In this document: in pieces, positions 1-10,256 of the stretch | Layout: each line of letters starts with the position of its first letter | Numbering within the stretch: position 1 is the first letter of the stretch | Position numbers and translations under genes: made by a program | Assembly (NCBI RefSeq): GCF_007858435.1 | Contig: NZ_VIGW01000004.1 | Location: forward strand, 349,708-413,707 | Source: Tsukamurella asaccharolytica | GTDB lineage: Bacteria > Actinomycetota > Actinomycetes > Mycobacteriales > Mycobacteriaceae | Reading direction: 5' to 3' | DNA length: 64,000 bases | Notes under the pieces: model-generated | Seen by the model: only the letters and a program-made list of their open reading frames with translations | What the model was told of the DNA's origin: nothing | The model's database searches: none

Positions 1-1
1 C

Positions 2-904
2 GAGGAGCTCTCCGAGCAGGCCTCCGGGACCAACGAGGCCGCGAAGGCCGCGCAGGAGGACGCCGACAAGGCCACCGCCGCCAAGCGCGTGGCGGACGGC
101 ACGCTCGCGGCGGCGAAGCGTGAGGTCGATGCGGTGCAGGCTCGAAAGGCCGCGCTGCAGCCGCAGATCGACGCGGTGGTCGTCGCGAACTACAAGGGCT
201 CGCGCACCAACCGCACCTACGCGCTGCTGGTCAGCGATTCGCCGCAGCAGATGCTCGACCAGATGTCGACCCTCGACTTCGTCAACCGGGACGTCGTCGC
301 CACCGTCGACGCCTACAAGAAGTCGAAGGCCGCCGCGGACTCCGCGGCGACCCGCGCCGCCGAGGCCGCGAAGTCCGCCGAGGACACCCGCGCCGAGGCG
401 GAGCGCAAGGCCACCGACCTCAAGCAGAAGAAGTCGCGGCTGGCGCAGGAGATCACCCGGATCAAGGCGATCTACGACCGGCTCAGCGGGGCCCAGCGCC
501 AGACCCTCATCGGTCCGCCCACCCCCTTCGATCCCAGTAAGGTGCCGCCGGGGAGCACCGCCGAGCTCGGCGCCGTGCGCGCCGCGCTCACCCGGGTCGG
601 CAGCCCCTACGCCTGGGGCGGTTCCGGCCCCGGCCAGTTCGACTGCTCCGGGCTCATGGTCTGGGCCTATCAGCAGTCCGGGAAGTCGCTGCCGCGCACC
701 TCGCAGGCGCAGCTCAACGGGGGACGCAAGGTCTCCCGCAGCGAGCTGCAGCCGGGCGACATCATCGTCTACTACTCCGCCGCCACACATGTCGGCATGT
801 ACGTCGGCGACGGAAAGGTCGTGCACGCCTCCACCTTCGGCGTGCCGGTGCAGGTCGTGCCGATCGACTCGGCGGGCCCGTTCAACGCGGCGGTCCGCTA
901 CTAG
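2..904 (+). CDS. NlpC/P60 peptidoglycan hydrolase (RipC-like), 5' partial
   Basis: The reading frame is open from the first bases, so the N-terminus (including any signal peptide) lies outside the window. The visible N-terminal half is Ala/Lys/Glu-rich and predicted coiled coil. The C-terminal ~110 residues are an NlpC/P60 (C40) domain: catalytic Cys in a DCSG motif (codon at 644-646), catalytic His in THVGMYVG (788-790) and a third polar His in VVHAS (824-826). The family are secreted endopeptidases that cut D-Glu-mDAP bonds in peptidoglycan stems. Position next to pimB matches Rv2190c (RipC) of M. tuberculosis. The coiled coil would plausibly answer to an FtsEX-type activator, as proposed for RipC; that is inference. 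Confidence 0.9.
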   Translation, partial: EELSEQASGTNEAAKAAQEDADKATAAKRVADGTLAAAKREVDAVQARKAALQPQIDAVVVANYKGSRTNRTYALLVSDSPQQMLDQMSTLDFVNRDVVATVDAYKKSKAAADSAATRAAEAAKSAEDTRAEAERKATDLKQKKSRLAQEITRIKAIYDRLSGAQRQTLIGPPTPFDPSKVPPGSTAELGAVRAALTRVGSPYAWGGSGPGQFDCSGLMVWAYQQSGKSLPRTSQAQLNGGRKVSRSELQPGDIIVYYSAATHVGMYVGDGKVVHASTFGVPVQVVPIDSAGPFNAAVRY

Positions 905-942
905 CCGGTGCGCCCCTGAGCGGCGGCGGGGCCGGCGCCCAG

Positions 943-948
943 TACGGT
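943..948 (+). promoter_or_regulatory. -10 hexamer of leaderless pimB promoter
   Basis: TACGGT fits the actinobacterial TANNNT -10 and ends 6 nt before the pimB ATG, with no Shine-Dalgarno sequence between, so a leaderless transcript is likely. Confidence 0.55.
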
Positions 949-954
949 TGACGC

Positions 955-2085
955 ATGCCGCGCACGCTGCTGGTCACCAACGACTTCCCGCCCCGCCCCG
1001 GAGGCATCCAGACCTACCTCCAGGCCTTCGTCCGGCAGCTGCCCGCCGACGAGCTGGTGGTGTACGCCTCGCGCTGGCGCGGCAGCGAGGAGTACGACGC
1101 CGCGCAGCCCTTCGAGGTCGTCCGCCACCCGACGACGCTCCTGCTGCCCACGCCCGACGCGTACGCGCGGGCCCGGGATCTGGTGCGCGCGCGCGACATC
1201 GAGACAGTCTGGTTCGGGGCCGCCGCGCCGCTCGCCCTTCTCGGTGCTCCGCTCAAGGACGCCGGGGCGCTGCACACCGTCGCCTCCACGCACGGGCACG
1301 AGGTGGGCTGGTCGATGCTCCCGCCCTCGCGTGCGTGCCTGCGCCGCATCGGCGATACCACCGACGTGACGACCTACGTGAGCAAGTACACCCGCGGGCG
1401 GTTCGCCGCCGCCTTCGGCCCGCGGGCGGCGCTGGAGCACCTTCCGCCCGGCGTCGACACCGACGTCTTCCGGCCCGACGATGCCGCCCGCTCGGTCCTG
1501 CGCGCCCGCTACGGCCTCGGGGACGACGAGCCCGTCGTGCTGTGCCTGTCGCGCCTGGTGCCGCGGAAGGGGCAGGACGTGCTGATCCGCGCCCTGCCGC
1601 GCATCCGGGCCCGGGTGCCCGGCGCCAGGCTGGTGATCGTGGGCGGCGGCCCCTACGCCGAGACGCTGCACGAACTCGCGCGACGGACCGGCGTCGACGA
1701 GGAGGTGATCTTCACCGGCTCCGTCCCGTTCGACGAGCTCGCGGCGCACCACAACGTCGGCGACGTCTTCGCCATGCCGTGCCGCACGCGCGGCGCGGGC
1801 CTGGACGTCGAGGGCCTCGGCATCGTCTTCCTCGAGGCGTCCGCGACGGGGAAGCCGGTGGTGGCAGGCGATTCCGGAGGTGCGCCCGAGACCGTGTGGG
1901 AGGGCGAGTCGGGCCACGTCGTGCCGGGCCGCGACGTCGAGGCGGTCGCGGACTCCGTCGCGGGACTTCTCGCCGACCCCGACCGCGCCGCGGCGATGGG
2001 CGCCCGCGGGCGGGCGCTCGTGGCCGAGCACTTCGACTGGCGGCGGCTAGGCCACCGCCTGCAGACGCTGCTCAACCCGTACTGA
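955..2085 (+). CDS. pimB: GDP-mannose-dependent phosphatidylinositol-monomannoside mannosyltransferase (PimB')
   Basis: This 376-residue GT-B (GT4) glycosyltransferase opens with a Gly-rich acceptor-side motif (FPPRPGGIQTY, about residues 10-20) and carries the GT4 donor-site signatures: LSRLVPRKGQD near residue 200 and the EGLGIVFLEASATGKPV stretch near 285-300, which contains the EX7E pair. PimB' adds the second mannose to PIM1 at the 6-position, an early cytoplasmic-face step in PIM, LM and LAM synthesis. It lies just downstream of the RipC-like hydrolase, as in M. tuberculosis (Rv2188c). The ATG start is preceded by a leaderless-type -10 and no ribosome binding site. The gene converges on fadD15, with 29 bp between their stops. 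Confident of the family; exact acceptor specificity is inferred from synteny. Confidence 0.9.
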   Translation: MPRTLLVTNDFPPRPGGIQTYLQAFVRQLPADELVVYASRWRGSEEYDAAQPFEVVRHPTTLLLPTPDAYARARDLVRARDIETVWFGAAAPLALLGAPLKDAGALHTVASTHGHEVGWSMLPPSRACLRRIGDTTDVTTYVSKYTRGRFAAAFGPRAALEHLPPGVDTDVFRPDDAARSVLRARYGLGDDEPVVLCLSRLVPRKGQDVLIRALPRIRARVPGARLVIVGGGPYAETLHELARRTGVDEEVIFTGSVPFDELAAHHNVGDVFAMPCRTRGAGLDVEGLGIVFLEASATGKPVVAGDSGGAPETVWEGESGHVVPGRDVEAVADSVAGLLADPDRAAAMGARGRALVAEHFDWRRLGHRLQTLLNPY

Positions 2086-2114
2086 CCCGCCGGCCGTGGC
2101 TCCGTGCTGGAGGC

Positions 2115-3917
2115 CTACTTGGCGTAGAGCTCGGCGATGTCGTCGGCGTACTTCTGCGAGACGACGTTCCGCTTGACCTTCATCGTCGGCGTCATCTCGC
2201 CGGTCTCCTCGGAGAAGTCCTCGGGCAGGATGCGGACCTTCTTGATGGCCTCGGCGTTGGAGACCGTCTCGTTCGCGACCGCCACGGCCTTGTTGACCTC
2301 GGCCAGCAGGTCGGGGTCGTTGCGGAGGTCGGAGACAGTGGCCGACGCCGGCTTGCCGTTCGCGGACTTCCACTGCGGGAAGGCCTCCGGATCGATCGTG
2401 ACCAGCGCGGCGATGAAGGGCTGCGCATCGCCGACGACCATGGCCTGCGAGATCAGCGGATTACTGCGCAGGGCGTCCTCGAGGCCGGCGGGGGAGACGT
2501 TCTTACCGCCCGCCGTGACGATGAGTTCCTTCTTGCGGCCGGTGATCGACAGGAAGCCGTCGTCGTCGATCGAGCCCAGGTCGCCCGTGCGGAACCAACC
2601 GTCCTCGAGGGCCGCCTTGGTGGCCTCCTCGTTGCGCCAGTAACCGCGGAAGACGACCGAACCCTTGAGCAGGATCTCGCCGTCCTCGGCGATCTTCGCG
2701 GCCTGCCCCGCCAGGGGGCGGCCGACGGTGCCGATCTTCTGCGCGCCCTCGACGTTCACGGTGATGGCCGCGGTGGTCTCGGTGAGGCCGTAGCCCTCCA
2801 TGACCGTGATGCCGACGCCGCGGAAGAAGTGGCCGAGGCGTGCGCCGAGGGGCGCGCCGCCCGAGATGGCGACCTTGCAGTTCCCGCCGAGGGCGGCCTT
2901 GAGCTTGCCGTAGACCAGCTTGTCGAACAGCGTGTGCTTGGCCTTGAGGAGCAGGCCGGCGCCGCCGGCGTCCTTGGCCTGGCTGTATTCGATCGCCGTC
3001 CGCACGGCGGCGTCGAAGATCTTGCCCTTGCCACCGTCGACGGCGCTCTGCTGCGCGGAGGCGAAGACCTTCTCGAAGACGCGCGGCACCGACAGGATCA
3101 GCGTGGGCTTGAAGATCGAGAACTGCGGCACCAGGTTCTTGGTGTCGTGGAAGTGGCCGACGACCGCGCCGCCCTTGAAGCAGGCGATGTTCACGGCGCG
3201 GGCCAGCACGTGTGCCAGCGGCAGGAACATCACGGTCGAGCCGCCGCGGATGGCCTCGCCGAAGGGCGAGGCGAGGATGGCGTCGGCCTCGCTCATGAGG
3301 TTCGAGTGCATGAGCTCGCAACCCTTGGGGCGGCCCGTCGTGCCCGAGGTGTAGATCAGCGTCGCGAGGTCGTCGGCCTTCACGCCGGCGCGGCCGGCGT
3401 GGACCTGCTCGTCCGTGACGTCAGCACCCTCCGCGGTGAGCGTCTCGACCGCGCCCTTCTCGCCGTCCGCCGGCTCGATCTGCAGGACCCGCTGCACCGA
3501 GCGCAGGTCCTTCAGCTCGGCGACCTCGGCGGCCTGCTTCGGGCCCTCGATGATCATCAGTACGGCGCCGGAATCCTCGAGGATCCAGTCGATCTGGCCC
3601 GACGAGCTGGTCTCGTAGACGGGGACGGTGACGGCGCCGACGGCCCAGATGGCGAAGTCGATGAGCGGCCACTCGTAGCGGGTGGAGGACACCAGCGCGA
3701 CGCGGTCGCCGGGCGCGACGCCCTGCGCCACGAGCCCCTTGGCGACGCCGAGGATCTCCTGCGCGTACTGCTTGGAGGTCACCGGTTCCCAGGTACCCCC
3801 GACGAGGCGCTTGATCCGGACGCTGTCCGGGTCCGTGCGGGCCACATCGAAGACGACGTCGACCGTGGAGGCCGAGGGGTCGATGGTGTAGTTGGCGGGA
3901 ACGCTGATCTCGCGCAC
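2115..3917 (-). CDS. fadD15: Long-chain fatty acyl-CoA ligase, FadD15-type
   Basis: A 600-residue ANL-superfamily enzyme that activates long-chain fatty acids to acyl-CoA through acyl-AMP. Visible signatures are the P-loop YTSGTTGRPKG (about 187-197), the GYGLTETT adenylate-binding motif (about 371), a TGD motif, and the hinge plus catalytic Lys region GRKKELIVTAGGKNVSP (about 459-475). The open frame continues upstream, but the GTG at 3917 follows a GGAGG at 4-5 nt spacing and gives exactly the length known for FadD15, so I chose it. Synteny with Rv2187 is preserved: it sits between pimB and the SRPBCC genes and is divergent from the latter. A soluble or peripherally membrane-bound enzyme is expected; the product probably feeds membrane or mycolate lipid pools (inference). 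Confidence 0.92.
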   Translation of the reverse strand: MREISVPANYTIDPSASTVDVVFDVARTDPDSVRIKRLVGGTWEPVTSKQYAQEILGVAKGLVAQGVAPGDRVALVSSTRYEWPLIDFAIWAVGAVTVPVYETSSSGQIDWILEDSGAVLMIIEGPKQAAEVAELKDLRSVQRVLQIEPADGEKGAVETLTAEGADVTDEQVHAGRAGVKADDLATLIYTSGTTGRPKGCELMHSNLMSEADAILASPFGEAIRGGSTVMFLPLAHVLARAVNIACFKGGAVVGHFHDTKNLVPQFSIFKPTLILSVPRVFEKVFASAQQSAVDGGKGKIFDAAVRTAIEYSQAKDAGGAGLLLKAKHTLFDKLVYGKLKAALGGNCKVAISGGAPLGARLGHFFRGVGITVMEGYGLTETTAAITVNVEGAQKIGTVGRPLAGQAAKIAEDGEILLKGSVVFRGYWRNEEATKAALEDGWFRTGDLGSIDDDGFLSITGRKKELIVTAGGKNVSPAGLEDALRSNPLISQAMVVGDAQPFIAALVTIDPEAFPQWKSANGKPASATVSDLRNDPDLLAEVNKAVAVANETVSNAEAIKKVRILPEDFSEETGEMTPTMKVKRNVVSQKYADDIAELYAK

Positions 3918-4040
3918 AAATCCTCCGGGTCGCAAATCGGTGGTCTTGTGGTGAACCTTACACCGCTGCTCAAGGCGCGTTCCGCGCCCGATCGCACCCG
4001 GCACCGTCCGCCTCGGGGCCTGATGTGTGAAGCTTAGGGG

Positions 4041-4433
4041 GTGAGCACCATCCAAGTGGCCGACGTCGCCTTCGTCGCCGCCCACCCGAGTGCCGTGGCC
4101 GCCGCGATGGCGGGCGCGCAGCGGTGGCGCGGCTGGTTCCCCGACCTGCGACTGACCGTCACCGAGGACCGGGGCGAGAAGGGGATCCGGTGGAGGGTCG
4201 ACGGCGCCGTCGCCGGGACCTCGGAGTTCTGGATCGAGCCGCATCTCGACGGGAGCCTGCTCCACTACTTCCTGCACGCCGAGCCGTCGGCGCCCATGAC
4301 CCCCGAACAGATCGTCGCCGACGTGCGCGCGCGCCGGGTCCGCGGGCACGACGTCATGTTCGACGTGAAGTTCACGGCGGAGGACGGCCGCGTCCTGGGT
4401 GGGCCCGCTGCCGGGGAGGTGGAGCGTGTCTGA
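4041..4433 (+). CDS. SRPBCC-fold protein, Rv2186c-like
   Basis: A 130-residue protein with a predicted START/polyketide-cyclase (SRPBCC) fold, a hydrophobic-cavity domain that binds lipids or polyketides. There is no visible catalytic motif. The N-terminus (ADVAFVAAHPSAVAAAM) resembles the first strand and helix of the fold, and a Trp-rich stretch (RWRGWFPDL) follows. It starts at GTG 4041, 123 bp from the divergent fadD15, and overlaps the next SRPBCC gene by 8 nt. The two tandem lipid-binding folds beside an acyl-CoA ligase suggest a lipid-handling role, but the substrate is unknown. Order matches Rv2186c-Rv2185c. Confidence 0.75.
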   Translation: MSTIQVADVAFVAAHPSAVAAAMAGAQRWRGWFPDLRLTVTEDRGEKGIRWRVDGAVAGTSEFWIEPHLDGSLLHYFLHAEPSAPMTPEQIVADVRARRVRGHDVMFDVKFTAEDGRVLGGPAAGEVERV

Positions 4434-4890
4434 CGCGGAGCGCACCCGCGAATCCATCGTCATCGCGGCGCCGCCGGAGCGGATCATGGCCGCGATCTCC
4501 GCGTTCGACCGTTACCCCGAGTGGGTCTCCGCGGCGCGCGCGGTCACCGTCCTCGAGACCACGGCCGATGGGCTGCCCCGGCGCGTGCGCTTCGTGCTGG
4601 AGGAGGGCTTCCTCCACGACACCTACGAACTCGAGTACCGCTGGGCGCCCGGCGGCCGGTCCGTCGAGTGGGATCTCGCGTCGAGCACGCTGCAGAGCAG
4701 CCAGCACGGCCGGTACGACCTGACGCCCAGCGCCGACGGTGCCGGCACCACCGTCACCTACACGCTCGAGGTGACGCTGCAGATCCCGATGCTCGGCAGG
4801 CTCCGGCGCAAGGCGGAGAAGGCGATCACCGACACCGCCCTCAAGGAGCTCAAGCGCCACGTCGAGGGCGAGTCGGCGGCCGGAGCCTGA
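4426..4890 (+). CDS. SRPBCC-fold protein (TB16.3/Rv2185c-like)
   Basis: A 154-residue polyketide cyclase/dehydrase-type SRPBCC protein. It shows the usual start of the fold (ESIVIAAPPERIMAAISAFDRYPEW), a central beta-rich part and a long C-terminal amphipathic helix (LRRKAEKAITDTALKELKRHVEG). I chose GTG 4426 rather than an upstream in-frame ATG at 4399 because GGGAGG precedes it by about 7 nt and it gives a normal N-terminus. It overlaps the previous gene by 8 nt and the next by 1 nt (TGATG), so it is almost certainly in one operon. Probably a small soluble lipid- or ligand-binding protein; ligand unknown. Confidence 0.8.
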   Translation: MSDAERTRESIVIAAPPERIMAAISAFDRYPEWVSAARAVTVLETTADGLPRRVRFVLEEGFLHDTYELEYRWAPGGRSVEWDLASSTLQSSQHGRYDLTPSADGAGTTVTYTLEVTLQIPMLGRLRRKAEKAITDTALKELKRHVEGESAAGA

Positions 4891-6119
4891 TGTCCGGGGA
4901 GGGCGCCGCGACCCGCCTGCTGTTGGTGTCCGGCGCCGGGGGAGCGGGCCGGACCACGCTGGCCACCGCGCTCGCGGGCCGCGCCGCCGGGCGCGGACGC
5001 ACGCTGCTCGTCACCGTCGGGAGGGCGGTCGACCCGCTCCTGGCCGACGGGACCGGGCCTTTCGACCACGTGCACCTCAACCCCGTCGAGCTGCTCGCGC
5101 AGTGGTGGGAGGGCCTGTCCGCCACCGTCCGCGCCGGTCGCGGCCTGGCCGGCGGCGCCGCCGACCCGGGGGGCGCGGGCTTCGATCCCTTCGCGCTGGA
5201 ACCACCCGAGCTGACGGGCCTCGCCGACGCCGAACACGTCCTCGTGCTCCGCGCGATCGTCGGGCACGTCGAGTCGGGCGCCTACCGCACCGTCGTCGTC
5301 GACGGGCCCGCCTTCGACGGCCTCGTCTCCCTGCTCACCGCTCCGGCGTCGCTGGCGGCATACCTCGAGCGGGTCTGGCCGCGGCACGTGCGGCTCTCCG
5401 GGCCGGCCGCCGGTCCGGCCGCGGGTTCCCTCGCCGCGCTGCTCCTCGCCGAGCCGGTCGCGGGGCTCGCGGACCGGCTGTCCGCGTTCGTCGCCGACCG
5501 CGCGGCCCTCGAGCTGGTGCACGTGGTCACCGGTGATGCCGGCCGCGCCGCACGGGCGCGGGAGGAGCTCGCCGCGCTCGAGGTACTGGGGCTGCGCCCG
5601 GTGGCGCTGGTGCTCAACCGGATGATCGACGTCGACGGCCGGTTCGCGCTCGACCTGCCCCACCCGGCGGTGCGGCTGGTGCGGACGCGGGTCGCCGGGC
5701 AGGACGATGCGCGGGAGGTGCTCGCCCAGGTGTCGACGGTGCTCGAGCGCCCGGTCATCGAGGCCGCCGAGGCGGCCGATCCGGTGCAGTCCGCCGCCGC
5801 CGCGGTGGCGCTGGCCTGGGACGCGGACGCGATCCTCGACGCGGAGCCCGTGAGCGTGCCCGCCCCCGAAGTACGCCCGACGGGCGGCGCCGGCCTCGAC
5901 GCGCGGTACGAATGGTCGGTCGCGCTGCCGCTCGTGGACCCGACGACGATCGGGCTCGGCCGGGTCGAGGAGGACGTCGTCGTCGAAGCCCAGGGTGTGC
6001 GGCGCCGGATCCGGCTACCGTCGGTGCTGCGCCGCTGCGTCGTGGCAGGCGCCACCTACGAGGAAGGGGAGCTGCGCGTGGGCTTCGTTCCCGATCCGGA
6101 GGTGTGGCCCGGTGGCTGA
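4890..6119 (+). CDS. ArsA/Get3-like P-loop ATPase with degenerate Walker A
   Basis: A 409-residue protein whose N-terminus aligns with deviant-Walker ATPases of the ArsA/MinD (SIMIBI) class: VSGAGGAGRTTLATALA at about residues 13-29. The canonical motif is GKGGxGKT(T/S); here the signature Lys is Ala and the P-loop Lys is Arg (codon cgg). A VVVDGPAFDGLVSLL stretch occupies the Walker B/switch region and a LNRM segment the base-recognition position. The C-terminal ~80 residues look like the hydrophobic/beta domain of actinobacterial ArsA-like proteins. It corresponds by position to Rv2184c. Loss of both lysines suggests weak or absent ATP hydrolysis, so it may act as a chaperone or scaffold for the neighbouring SRPBCC proteins (inference). 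Start ATG overlaps the previous stop. Confidence 0.75.
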   Translation: MSGEGAATRLLLVSGAGGAGRTTLATALAGRAAGRGRTLLVTVGRAVDPLLADGTGPFDHVHLNPVELLAQWWEGLSATVRAGRGLAGGAADPGGAGFDPFALEPPELTGLADAEHVLVLRAIVGHVESGAYRTVVVDGPAFDGLVSLLTAPASLAAYLERVWPRHVRLSGPAAGPAAGSLAALLLAEPVAGLADRLSAFVADRAALELVHVVTGDAGRAARAREELAALEVLGLRPVALVLNRMIDVDGRFALDLPHPAVRLVRTRVAGQDDAREVLAQVSTVLERPVIEAAEAADPVQSAAAAVALAWDADAILDAEPVSVPAPEVRPTGGAGLDARYEWSVALPLVDPTTIGLGRVEEDVVVEAQGVRRRIRLPSVLRRCVVAGATYEEGELRVGFVPDPEVWPGG

Positions 6120-6570
6120 CCCCACCCCCGACCCCTCCGAGGAGTTCCTCGCCTCCGCGGCGCGCCTGTTCGAGACCGCCCGTCCCTGGATCGCCGCGGC
6201 CCTCGCCGAGCATTCGGCGCATCGCGAGGGCGACCCCGGCGCGTGCCGGCTGTGCGCCCTCGGCGGCGCCGTCGCCCGGAATCTCGAGCCCTTCGCCGCC
6301 GAGGCCTCGAAGTCCTTGGGGCACTTCGCCGACGAGGTGCTGGCCGATCTCCTCCGGCTCGCCGAGGAGCTGCTGGGCAGCGCCCGGACCGCCGCGGCGG
6401 CCGTCGCCGCCGACTACCTCGCCACCGTGAACCCCGCGGACCCGGCCGAGTCCGCCGCGGCGGACTCCCGGGACGTCGCCGACCCGGATTCCGCACCGCC
6501 GGCGCAGGCCGGGGGGTACGAACGCATCGACATCCGGCTCGCGGACCCCGGGGAGGACGAGCGGCGATGA
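6112..6570 (+). CDS. DUF5304-type protein (Rv2183c-like)
   Basis: A 152-residue protein of unknown function. The N-terminal half is helical (SEEFLASAARLFETARPWIAAALAEH), followed by a CRLC pair in GDPGACRLCALGG and a second helix, then a low-complexity acidic/Ala tail. GTG 6112 is chosen because GGAGG lies about 8-12 nt upstream and it overlaps the ArsA-like gene by 8 nt. It also overlaps the ROK kinase start by 4 nt, so it is inside the same operon. No enzymatic motif is visible; the single CxxC could bind a metal only as part of an oligomer. Confidence 0.65.
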   Translation: MADPTPDPSEEFLASAARLFETARPWIAAALAEHSAHREGDPGACRLCALGGAVARNLEPFAAEASKSLGHFADEVLADLLRLAEELLGSARTAAAAVAADYLATVNPADPAESAAADSRDVADPDSAPPAQAGGYERIDIRLADPGEDERR

Positions 6571-7517
6571 CGCTGACGATCGGCATCGACATCGGCGGAA
6601 CCTCGGTCCGCGCGGCCGTCGTGACGGACGACGGCACCGTCGTCGACACCGCCCGGGCGGAGACGCCGCGCAGTGCCGCCGCGCTCGAGCGCTGCCTCGA
6701 CCGCGTGGTGCAGGAACTGTGCGTCGAGCACGACGTGCGGGCCGTCGGCCTCGCCGTCGCGGGCTTCCTCGACCCGAGCCGGCAGTACGTCTCGTTCGCG
6801 CCGCACCTGCCGTGGCGCGACGCCGCGGTGCCCGCCGAGATGGCGAAGCGGATCGGCCTGCCGGTGATCATGGAGCACGACGCGAACTCCGCCGCGTGGG
6901 CCGAGTTCGTCCACGGCCCGGCGCGGCAGTCGAAGGTCACCTGCGTGCTCGCGCTCGGCACCGGCATCGGCGCGGGCCTGCTCATCGACGGGCGGCTCTA
7001 CCGGGGTGCCTACGGCGTCGCGCCGGAGCTGGGCCACCTGCAGGTGGTGCCCGACGGTCGGCCGTGCGACTGCGGTAAGCGGGGGTGCTGGGAGCGGTAC
7101 TGCAGCGGCACCGCCCTGGTGGAGACCGCGATCGACCTGATGGGGCCGAAGGGCTCGCACGGCGTGCTCCTCGCGCGGGAGCTCGCCGACGATCCGGGCT
7201 CGCTGACGGGGCGCAAGGTGGCCGCCGCCGCCGAGGCCGGCGACCCCGTGGCGCAGGAGGCAGTGGGGGAGCTGGCCCGCTGGCTGGGCGTGGGCCTGGC
7301 GATGGTCAGCGACGTCTTCGACCCGGACCTGATCATCCTGTCCGGCGGCGTCGGCGCCTCGTCGCGCCTGTTCCTCGACGACGCCCGGGACCAGTACGCG
7401 CAGCAGCTCACCGGTGGGAAGTATCGCCGCAAGGCCCGCATCCGCGCCACCGAGCTGGGCGAGCGCGCCGGGATGCTCGGCGCCGCGGCGCTCGCGCGGG
7501 ACGCGGTGCGGGCCTGA
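6567..7517 (+). CDS. glk: ROK-family glucokinase
   Basis: A 316-residue ROK kinase expected to phosphorylate glucose to glucose-6-phosphate in the cytoplasm. It has the ATP phosphate-binding motif DIGGTSVRAA (residues 6-15), the catalytic Asp in EHDANSAAWAEF (about 105), the ALGTGIGAGL loop, the sugar-contacting ELGH (about 152-155) and the ROK zinc motif CDCGKRGCWE (from about 168). The ATG overlaps the DUF5304 stop (ATGA), so it is the last clear member of the plus-strand operon. ROK proteins with an N-terminal HTH are repressors; this one has none, which supports kinase function. Glucose versus another hexose is not decided by the sequence. Confidence 0.88.
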   Translation: MTLTIGIDIGGTSVRAAVVTDDGTVVDTARAETPRSAAALERCLDRVVQELCVEHDVRAVGLAVAGFLDPSRQYVSFAPHLPWRDAAVPAEMAKRIGLPVIMEHDANSAAWAEFVHGPARQSKVTCVLALGTGIGAGLLIDGRLYRGAYGVAPELGHLQVVPDGRPCDCGKRGCWERYCSGTALVETAIDLMGPKGSHGVLLARELADDPGSLTGRKVAAAAEAGDPVAQEAVGELARWLGVGLAMVSDVFDPDLIILSGGVGASSRLFLDDARDQYAQQLTGGKYRRKARIRATELGERAGMLGAAALARDAVRA

Positions 7518-7592
7518 TCGCCCGGCGGGCGGGATGCGTCGTCGGTAGAGTGAGACGCAGCACGTCGGATCGTGAATCGAGAGCTGGGCGAC

Positions 7593-8303
7593 ATGTGGTG
7601 GATGGTCTGCAAGTGGGTCCTGATCGGACCGGTACTGCGTCTCTTGGCGCGCCCGCGCGTCGTCGGCGTCGAGAACCTGCCGAAGGACGGCGCGGCGATC
7701 CTCGCCAGTAACCACCTCGCGATGGCGGACTCGTTCTTCCTGCCGCTCATGGTGCCGCGGCGCATCACGTTCCTCGCGAAGAACGAGTACTTCACCGGGA
7801 AGGGCCTCAAGGGCGCCTTCAAGAAGTGGTTCGTCTCCTCCGTCGGCTGCATCCCGATCAAGCGCGGCAGCGCGAGCGCCGCGCAGGACGCGCTCGCCGC
7901 GGGGGTCGGCGCCCTCGAGGACGGGCGGCTCCTCGGCCTGTACCCCGAGGGCACCCGCAGCCCCGACGGGCGGCTCTACAAGGGCAAGACCGGCATGGCG
8001 CGGATGGCGCTGGAGACCGGCGTGCCGATCATCCCGGTGGCGATGGTCGGCACCGAGAAGTTCAACCCGCCCGGCACCACCGTGCCGCGCCCGGCGAAGG
8101 TGCAGGTCCGCATCGGCGAGCCGCTCGACTTCTCCCGGTTCGAGGGGATGTCCGGGAACCGGTTCATCGAGCGAGCCATCACCGACGAGGTCATGTACGA
8201 GCTGATGAAGCTCTCCGGCCAGGCGTACGTCGACGTCTACGCGCAGGACGTCAAGGACGGCGTGGTCGTCCCGGGCGAGGAGCGCGAGGCCGGCGCCGCG
8301 TAG
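7593..8303 (+). CDS. Lysophospholipid (1-acyl-glycerol-3-phosphate) acyltransferase
   Basis: A 236-residue PlsC-like acyltransferase with the NHX4D catalytic motif (NHLAMAD, about residues 39-45) and the glycerol-3-phosphate-binding YPEGTRSPDG block (about 116-125). It transfers an acyl chain to a lysophospholipid at the membrane; the hydrophobic N-terminus (MVCKWVLIGPVLRLL) would sit in the bilayer. ATG 7593 is preferred over the in-frame GTG at 7572 because remembered homologues begin with the same aromatic MW-x-x-x-(F/C)K segment; the GTG remains possible. A TAGAGT -10 at 7546-7551 would give a short leader. Position corresponds to Rv2182c. Confidence 0.85.
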   Translation: MWWMVCKWVLIGPVLRLLARPRVVGVENLPKDGAAILASNHLAMADSFFLPLMVPRRITFLAKNEYFTGKGLKGAFKKWFVSSVGCIPIKRGSASAAQDALAAGVGALEDGRLLGLYPEGTRSPDGRLYKGKTGMARMALETGVPIIPVAMVGTEKFNPPGTTVPRPAKVQVRIGEPLDFSRFEGMSGNRFIERAITDEVMYELMKLSGQAYVDVYAQDVKDGVVVPGEEREAGAA

Positions 8304-8314
8304 CCTGACTGCCC

Positions 8315-10250
<1,936 letters not shown>

Positions 10251-10256
10251 CCGGGA

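Noticed and set aside
120-4037. A 1305-codon plus-strand open frame across pimB and fadD15
   Set aside because: It is a high-GC shadow frame: Arg/Pro/Ala/His-rich, antisense to or out of phase with clear enzymes.
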